Source: Occallatibacter savannae (GTDB lineage Bacteria; Acidobacteriota; Terriglobia; Terriglobales; Acidobacteriaceae). Taken from it: 64,000 nucleotides of DNA. Location: positions 225,741 to 289,740 of the forward strand of contig NZ_QFFY01000007.1 of the NCBI RefSeq assembly GCF_003131205.1. The letters run 5' to 3'. Shown piece after piece: positions 60,698 to 64,000 of this stretch. The stretch's first letter is position 1; every line of letters starts with the position of its first letter. The translations under genes and the position numbers were made by a program. Under the pieces are notes generated by a model. The model did no database searches. It had not been told where the DNA came from and worked only from the letters and a program-made list of their open reading frames with translations.

Positions 60698-62056
60698 CCT
60701 CAGCCTCATCAACACCGCATCCTCCACCGGCGCCGCGTAGTACCCTGGCCTCCGCCCCTCTTCTCTGAACCCGAGAAACCGGTAGAACCCCAGCGCCGAA
60801 CGATTTCCCTCGCGCACCTCAAGCATCACTTCGCGAACACCCTGCCTCCGCAGCTCGTGCTTCAACGAAGCAAACAGCTCCCTTGCTACCCCATGCCTCT
60901 GGTGCGGAGCCGCCGTCACAACGCTCTCCAGCTCCGCCTCCCCGCCCGGCAAAACCGCCGCAACCACAAACCCCGCCAGCCCTCCGTCCCGCTCCGCCAC
61001 CAGCGCCACCCGCCTCGGCTGATTTCCCTGATCAACGGCCGCCTCGTACGCCGCCCTCCCCCACACGGGCGCATGATCCGTCTTCCCCGCAATCTCCATC
61101 ACCGCATCAATATCGGAAGCCTCCATCCGCCGCACCCGGACCCCGGACCCCTTCTCTTCCCCAGCCCCCTTCGCCTTCTCCCCAAAAATCTCCGCATCCG
61201 ACCGCCGCAGATAATGCCCATCCAGCGTCGCCAGATCCGCGAACTCCCCAGCCAGAATCGCAGGCACACAAAGCCGGATAGCATCCGCCGCAGTCGGAGC
61301 CTCAACACGCCTCATCTCCACCCCGTTCCACCCCGACGCGACCATCTCAGCCGCCGCCTCATCACACACCGCAACAAGACTGGGTGCCCCAGGTCCGGGG
61401 TCCCCGCAAACTTGTTTGTGGGGTAGAGGTCCGTGTGTTCGGACCTGGGATACATCAAAGCCCCCGGGTGCCCCCGAGCCTGCCCTGAGCTTGTCCAAGG
61501 GTCCCTCGCCTTGGGGGACCAGGGAAACGACCACACCGGGTGCCCCATATCTCGCTTTTGAGATGTGGGATATCTCCTCCGTCCCCGCCAGCAACTCCCT
61601 CACTTCCCCATCGGACTCCACCCTTAAAAACACCTCGTGCCGGTGCGCATCCAGCGCCGCCGACCCCACTTCCGCCTTCGCCGCCAGCACCGCCAGCCGC
61701 GAAACCGCCACCACCGGAATCCGCCCCGGCTCCGCCAGCCCCTTCACCGCGCTCAGCCCCACCCGAACGCCCGTAAAACTCCCCGGCCCATGCACCACCA
61801 CAATCGTCCCAACATCCTTCAGCCCGAAACCCGCCCCCGTCAGCAATCCCTCCACCGAAGAAATCAGCGTTGAAGAATAAGTTCTCCCCGCCAACTCCAT
61901 CTGCCCCAGAATCTCCAACGAACCATCGGGTGCCCCATCCAAGCTCTGCTTGGGTGGGGTGAAAGAACCAACCCGCGCCAGCGCCACCGTCCCCGTCGGC
62001 CCGCAAGTATCCAACCCCAGCACCAACAGCCCGCTAACTGCCTCACTCTCCGTCAT
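60689..62056 (-). CDS. TsaB-RimI fusion: tRNA t6A partner protein joined to an N-acetyltransferase
   Basis: 455 residues. Residues 1-290 are TsaB-like (inactive ASKHA protein that partners TsaD in tRNA t6A37 synthesis): LVLGLDTCGPTGTVAL, YSSTLISSVEGLLTGAG, IVVVHGPGSFTGVRVGLSAVKGLAE. Residues about 305-455 are a RimI-like GNAT acetyltransferase: RRMEASDIDAVMEIAG, ELESVVTAAPHQRHGVARELF (acetyl-CoA loop), REGNRSALGFYRFLGF. TsaB and RimI are often neighbours; here they are one protein. The TsaB half is swollen by about 60 low-conservation residues (about 160-225) encoded by palindromic repeats, and each repeat yields GAP in the protein. ATG at 62056 with GGGAGGGAG upstream. Confidence 0.88.
   Translation of the reverse strand: MTESEAVSGLLVLGLDTCGPTGTVALARVGSFTPPKQSLDGAPDGSLEILGQMELAGRTYSSTLISSVEGLLTGAGFGLKDVGTIVVVHGPGSFTGVRVGLSAVKGLAEPGRIPVVAVSRLAVLAAKAEVGSAALDAHRHEVFLRVESDGEVRELLAGTEEISHISKARYGAPGVVVSLVPQGEGPLDKLRAGSGAPGGFDVSQVRTHGPLPHKQVCGDPGPGAPSLVAVCDEAAAEMVASGWNGVEMRRVEAPTAADAIRLCVPAILAGEFADLATLDGHYLRRSDAEIFGEKAKGAGEEKGSGVRVRRMEASDIDAVMEIAGKTDHAPVWGRAAYEAAVDQGNQPRRVALVAERDGGLAGFVVAAVLPGGEAELESVVTAAPHQRHGVARELFASLKHELRRQGVREVMLEVREGNRSALGFYRFLGFREEGRRPGYYAAPVEDAVLMRLRLS
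61382..61452 (-). repeat. GGGTGCCCC palindromic repeat, copy 1 (inside tsaB)
   Basis: Headed by GGGTGCCCC at 61382-61390, followed by nested complementary segments: AGGTCC with GGACCT, and CCCCGCAAAC with GTTTGTGGGG around a TT loop. The gene reads it on the minus strand in frame; the header becomes Gly-Ala-Pro (residues 223-225). Confidence 0.65.
61466..61524 (-). repeat. GGGTGCCCC palindromic repeat, copy 2 (inside tsaB)
   Basis: Header GGGTGCCCC at 61466-61474; downstream stem GGTCCC / GGGGACC around TCGCCTTG. The header encodes Gly-Ala-Pro at residues 195-197 of the TsaB-RimI protein. Confidence 0.65.
61538..61573 (-). repeat. GGGTGCCCC palindromic repeat, copy 3 (inside tsaB)
   Basis: Header GGGTGCCCC at 61538-61546, then stem ATCTC / GAGAT around the loop GCTTTT, ending GTGGGATAT. 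The header encodes Gly-Ala-Pro at residues 171-173. Confidence 0.65.
61928..61961 (-). repeat. GGGTGCCCC palindromic repeat, copy 4 (inside tsaB)
   Basis: Header GGGTGCCCC at 61928-61936, then stem CCAAGC / GCTTGG around TCT and a closing GGTGGGGTG. The header encodes Gly-Ala-Pro at residues 41-43. Confidence 0.65.
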
Positions 62057-62141
62057 CTCCCTCCCAGCATGACACAGGCGTATGAGCCCGTAGCTCGTAG
62101 CCAGCAGCTCGAACCAGTAACATCTGGAAGCTCCGGGCCCA

Positions 62142-62225
62142 AAGCTACCGGCTACCGGCTACAAGCTTCCGGCCCACAACTGACAACTGAAGACTGACAA
62201 CTGAAGACTGACAACTGACAACTGT
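62142..62225. repeat. Heptamer tandem array between tsaB-rimI and the MFS exporter gene (12 units)
   Basis: Twelve 7-bp units including AAGCTAC, CGGCTAC twice, AAGCTTC, CGGCCCA, CAACTGA (four times), AGACTGA (twice) and CAACTGT. Partial units (TAGCTCG, TAGCCAG, CAGCTCG) precede it at 62091-62111. Unlike the other arrays it lies between two divergent start codons, so the promoters of both genes must be within or beside it. Confidence 0.7.
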
Positions 62226-62305
62226 CTTTTCCGTTAATCTAATCCCAGCACTCCCCAGCACCACCCGCTCCCCACGGCGGCACCAAATTACAGGAGAACC
62301 GCCGC

Positions 62306-63907
62306 GTGGCCACCGCCACCGCTTCATCCGCAGCCACCGACTTCCACCAGACGTGGCGACCCCGCGCCAACCCCTGGGCCATCGCCATCACCGTCACGCT
62401 CGCCACCTTTATGGAGGCGCTCGACACCTCCATCGCCAATGTCGCCATGCCCCACATCGGCGGCTCCCTCGGCGCCAGCCCTGAAGAAGCCACCTGGGTC
62501 CTCACCAGCTATCTCGTCGCGAACGCCATGGTCCTGCCCATCTCCGGCTGGATCGCCAACCGCATCGGGCGCAAGCGCTTCTACATGTCATGCGTTTTCC
62601 TCTTCACGATCGCGTCGCTCCTCTGCGGAATCGCGCCCACTCTCGGAATGCTGGTCTTCTTCCGCGTCCTTCAGGGCGCGGCCGGCGGCGGCCTCCAGCC
62701 CAGCGAGCAGTCCATCCTCGCAGACACTTTTCCGCCGCAGAAACGATCCATGGCCTTCGCCGTTTACGGAGTTGCCGTCGTCACCGCGCCCGTCCTCGGC
62801 CCCACCGTCGGTGGCTGGATCGTCGACAACTACACCTGGCGCTGGATCTTCTTCCTCAACATCCCCGTCGGTATCATCTCGCTCATCCTCTCCAACCGCC
62901 TCGTTGAAGACCCGCCTTATCTCGCAGAAATCCGCAAGCGTCGCGAAGGCATCGACTACTGGGGACTCGGCCTCCTCATCATCTCCATCGGCGCCATCCA
63001 GATCATGCTCGACAAGGGCCAGGAGGACGACTGGTTCGGCTCGCGCTTCATCGTCACCCTCGCCGTCACCGCCGTCATCGGACTCACCCTCTTCTTCTGG
63101 CGCGAGCTCTCCATCGACCACCCCGTTCTCGATCTGCGCCTCTTCGCACGCCGCAACGTCGGCATGACGCAACTCGTCATGTTCATGGTCGGCGTCGCGC
63201 TCTACTCCTCCACCGTGCTCATCCCGCAATTCCTGCAGGAGATCATGGGCTACTCGGCGCGTCAGGCCGGCATGGCCGTGTCTTCCGGCGGACTCGTCCT
63301 CATGGCCCTATTCCCCGTTGCCGGAGCCCTCGCGCCCAAATTCGATCCGCGCAAGCTCGTCTCTATCGGTTTCGTCATCACCACCTGGGGCCTCTTCCGC
63401 ATGTCGACGCTCAATCAGAACATCAGCTTCGGCCAGGCCGTAAGCTGGCGCGTCTTCATCGCCCTCGGACTTCCCTTCCTCTTCATCCCCATCAATACTC
63501 TCTGCTACTCCGGTATCCCGCAGGAGAAGTACAACGAGGTCAGCGGACTCACCGCGCTCATGCGCAATCTCGGCGGCTCCGTCGGCATCAGCTTCATCAC
63601 CACGCTCCTCGCGCGCCAGAGCCAGAAGCACCTCGCGTTGCTGATGCACAACACGACGCCCGGCAACCCTGCCTACGAAGACATGCGCAACGGACTCGCG
63701 GGCGCCTGGCATCACCTCGGCTCCTCCATGCCCGACGCCATGCAACACGCCGGCGCACAGATCTACGGCATGGCCCAGATCCAGGCCCGCCTCCTCGCCT
63801 ACGTCGATGTCATCTGGGTCATGGTCTTCGTCACCGCCGTCCTCGTCCCGTTGCCCTTCCTCATGAACCGCCCCAAGAAGCTAGCCCCCGCCCCCATGGG
63901 CCACTAA
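62306..63907 (+). CDS. DHA2-family (EmrB/QacA-type) MFS multidrug exporter
   Basis: Proton-antiport exporter, 533 residues, about 14 membrane helices. Family motifs: LDTSIANVAMPHI (motif D1, helix 1), the loop motif GWIANRIGRKRF (motif A) between helices 2 and 3, RVLQGAAGGGLQP (motif B) in helix 4, and GPTVGGWIVDNYTWRWIFFLNIPVG (motif C, written here as two adjoining segments: GPTVGGWIVD and NYTWRWIFFLNIPVG). GTG start at 62306 with CAGGAGAAC 6-7 bp upstream. EmrB-type pumps normally work with an EmrA adaptor; none is seen before the window ends. Substrate unknown. Confidence 0.92.
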   Translation: MATATASSAATDFHQTWRPRANPWAIAITVTLATFMEALDTSIANVAMPHIGGSLGASPEEATWVLTSYLVANAMVLPISGWIANRIGRKRFYMSCVFLFTIASLLCGIAPTLGMLVFFRVLQGAAGGGLQPSEQSILADTFPPQKRSMAFAVYGVAVVTAPVLGPTVGGWIVDNYTWRWIFFLNIPVGIISLILSNRLVEDPPYLAEIRKRREGIDYWGLGLLIISIGAIQIMLDKGQEDDWFGSRFIVTLAVTAVIGLTLFFWRELSIDHPVLDLRLFARRNVGMTQLVMFMVGVALYSSTVLIPQFLQEIMGYSARQAGMAVSSGGLVLMALFPVAGALAPKFDPRKLVSIGFVITTWGLFRMSTLNQNISFGQAVSWRVFIALGLPFLFIPINTLCYSGIPQEKYNEVSGLTALMRNLGGSVGISFITTLLARQSQKHLALLMHNTTPGNPAYEDMRNGLAGAWHHLGSSMPDAMQHAGAQIYGMAQIQARLLAYVDVIWVMVFVTAVLVPLPFLMNRPKKLAPAPMGH

Positions 63908-63937
63908 CCAGAGCCCTTCTCAATTCCTCAGCAAAAT

Positions 63938-63974
63938 GGGTGCCCCCGGTCCCTCGCTTTTGGGGACCGGGGAG
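63938..63974 (+). repeat. GGGTGCCCC palindromic repeat, copy 5 (downstream of the MFS gene)
   Basis: Header GGGTGCCCC at 63938-63946, then a strong stem CCCCGGTCCC / GGGACCGGGG around TCGCTTTTG. Outside coding sequence, 30 bp after the MFS stop. Loop sequence TCGCTTTT is shared with copies 2 and 3. It may double as a terminator hairpin, although no T-run follows. Confidence 0.65.
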
Positions 63975-64000
63975 TACGCGATTCGCCTCTCAATAAAAAC

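Overview
The window reads as chromosomal DNA of an acidobacterium (Acidobacteriota, probably the Terriglobia/Acidobacteriaceae group). This rests on recognised families, not a database search: a DUF-headed serine/threonine kinase with a TPR tail, a ybbA-ybbP-tesA cluster, large multi-CxxCH cytochromes, a secretin-pilMNOP-like cluster and a very large surface protein with Ig-like and beta-helix parts. The DNA is G+C-rich by eye and densely coded. There is one tRNA (Gln, anticodon CUG) and no rRNA, CRISPR array or recognisable insertion sequence.

Layout. 1-5.2 kb: a frameshifted kinase, pdxH, an exported GH42 beta-galactosidase and tRNA-Gln. 5.3-15.8 kb: ybbP-ybbA divergent from tesA, an exported amidohydrolase, a small P-loop ATPase, then a minus-strand pterin/tRNA block (two tandem 6-pyruvoyl-tetrahydropterin-synthase-family genes, folE, truB), a family 2 glycosyltransferase and a TlpA-like thioredoxin lipoprotein. 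15.8-27.0 kb: a tightly packed minus-strand operon that looks like an electron conduit across the envelope. It comprises a 23-CxxCH cytochrome, a 34-CxxCH cytochrome built of tandem triheme repeats, an outer-membrane barrel, a periplasmic protein of unknown role, a cytochrome-b-like membrane protein, a ferredoxin/FAD oxidoreductase and a membrane-anchored carboxypeptidase-regulatory-like protein. 27.3-33.9 kb: a CusBA-type metal efflux operon and a divergent, frameshifted Crp/Fnr regulator with a near-perfect TTGnn-N4-nnCAA box between them. 34.1-38.9 kb: secretin, pilM, pilN, pilO and pilP-like genes. 38.9-55.7 kb: a degenerate tyrosine recombinase, two exported proteins and a three-gene cupredoxin/multicopper-oxidase locus whose last gene encodes a 3505-residue exported protein. 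55.9-63.9 kb: a Spy-like protein, a two-domain VOC protein, an Asd/Usg-like protein without the catalytic cysteine, pssA-psd, a DUF465 protein, a tsaB-rimI fusion and a DHA2 family MFS exporter.

How it may work together (inference): the 15.8-27 kb operon could pass electrons from a cytoplasmic NAD(P)H or ferredoxin pool through a membrane b-type cytochrome to multiheme wires and an outer-membrane barrel. The multicopper-oxidase locus, CusBA and the Spy-like protein suggest copper handling or extracellular metal redox chemistry in the same neighbourhood.

Two kinds of small repeat stand out. Degenerate 7-bp tandem arrays sit at or over the stop codons of minus-strand genes. A palindromic family headed by GGGTGCCCC has entered tsaB four times, always in the same reading phase, and recurs downstream of the MFS gene. 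Two clear 1-base frameshifts (kinase, Crp/Fnr) may be real decay or assembly errors.
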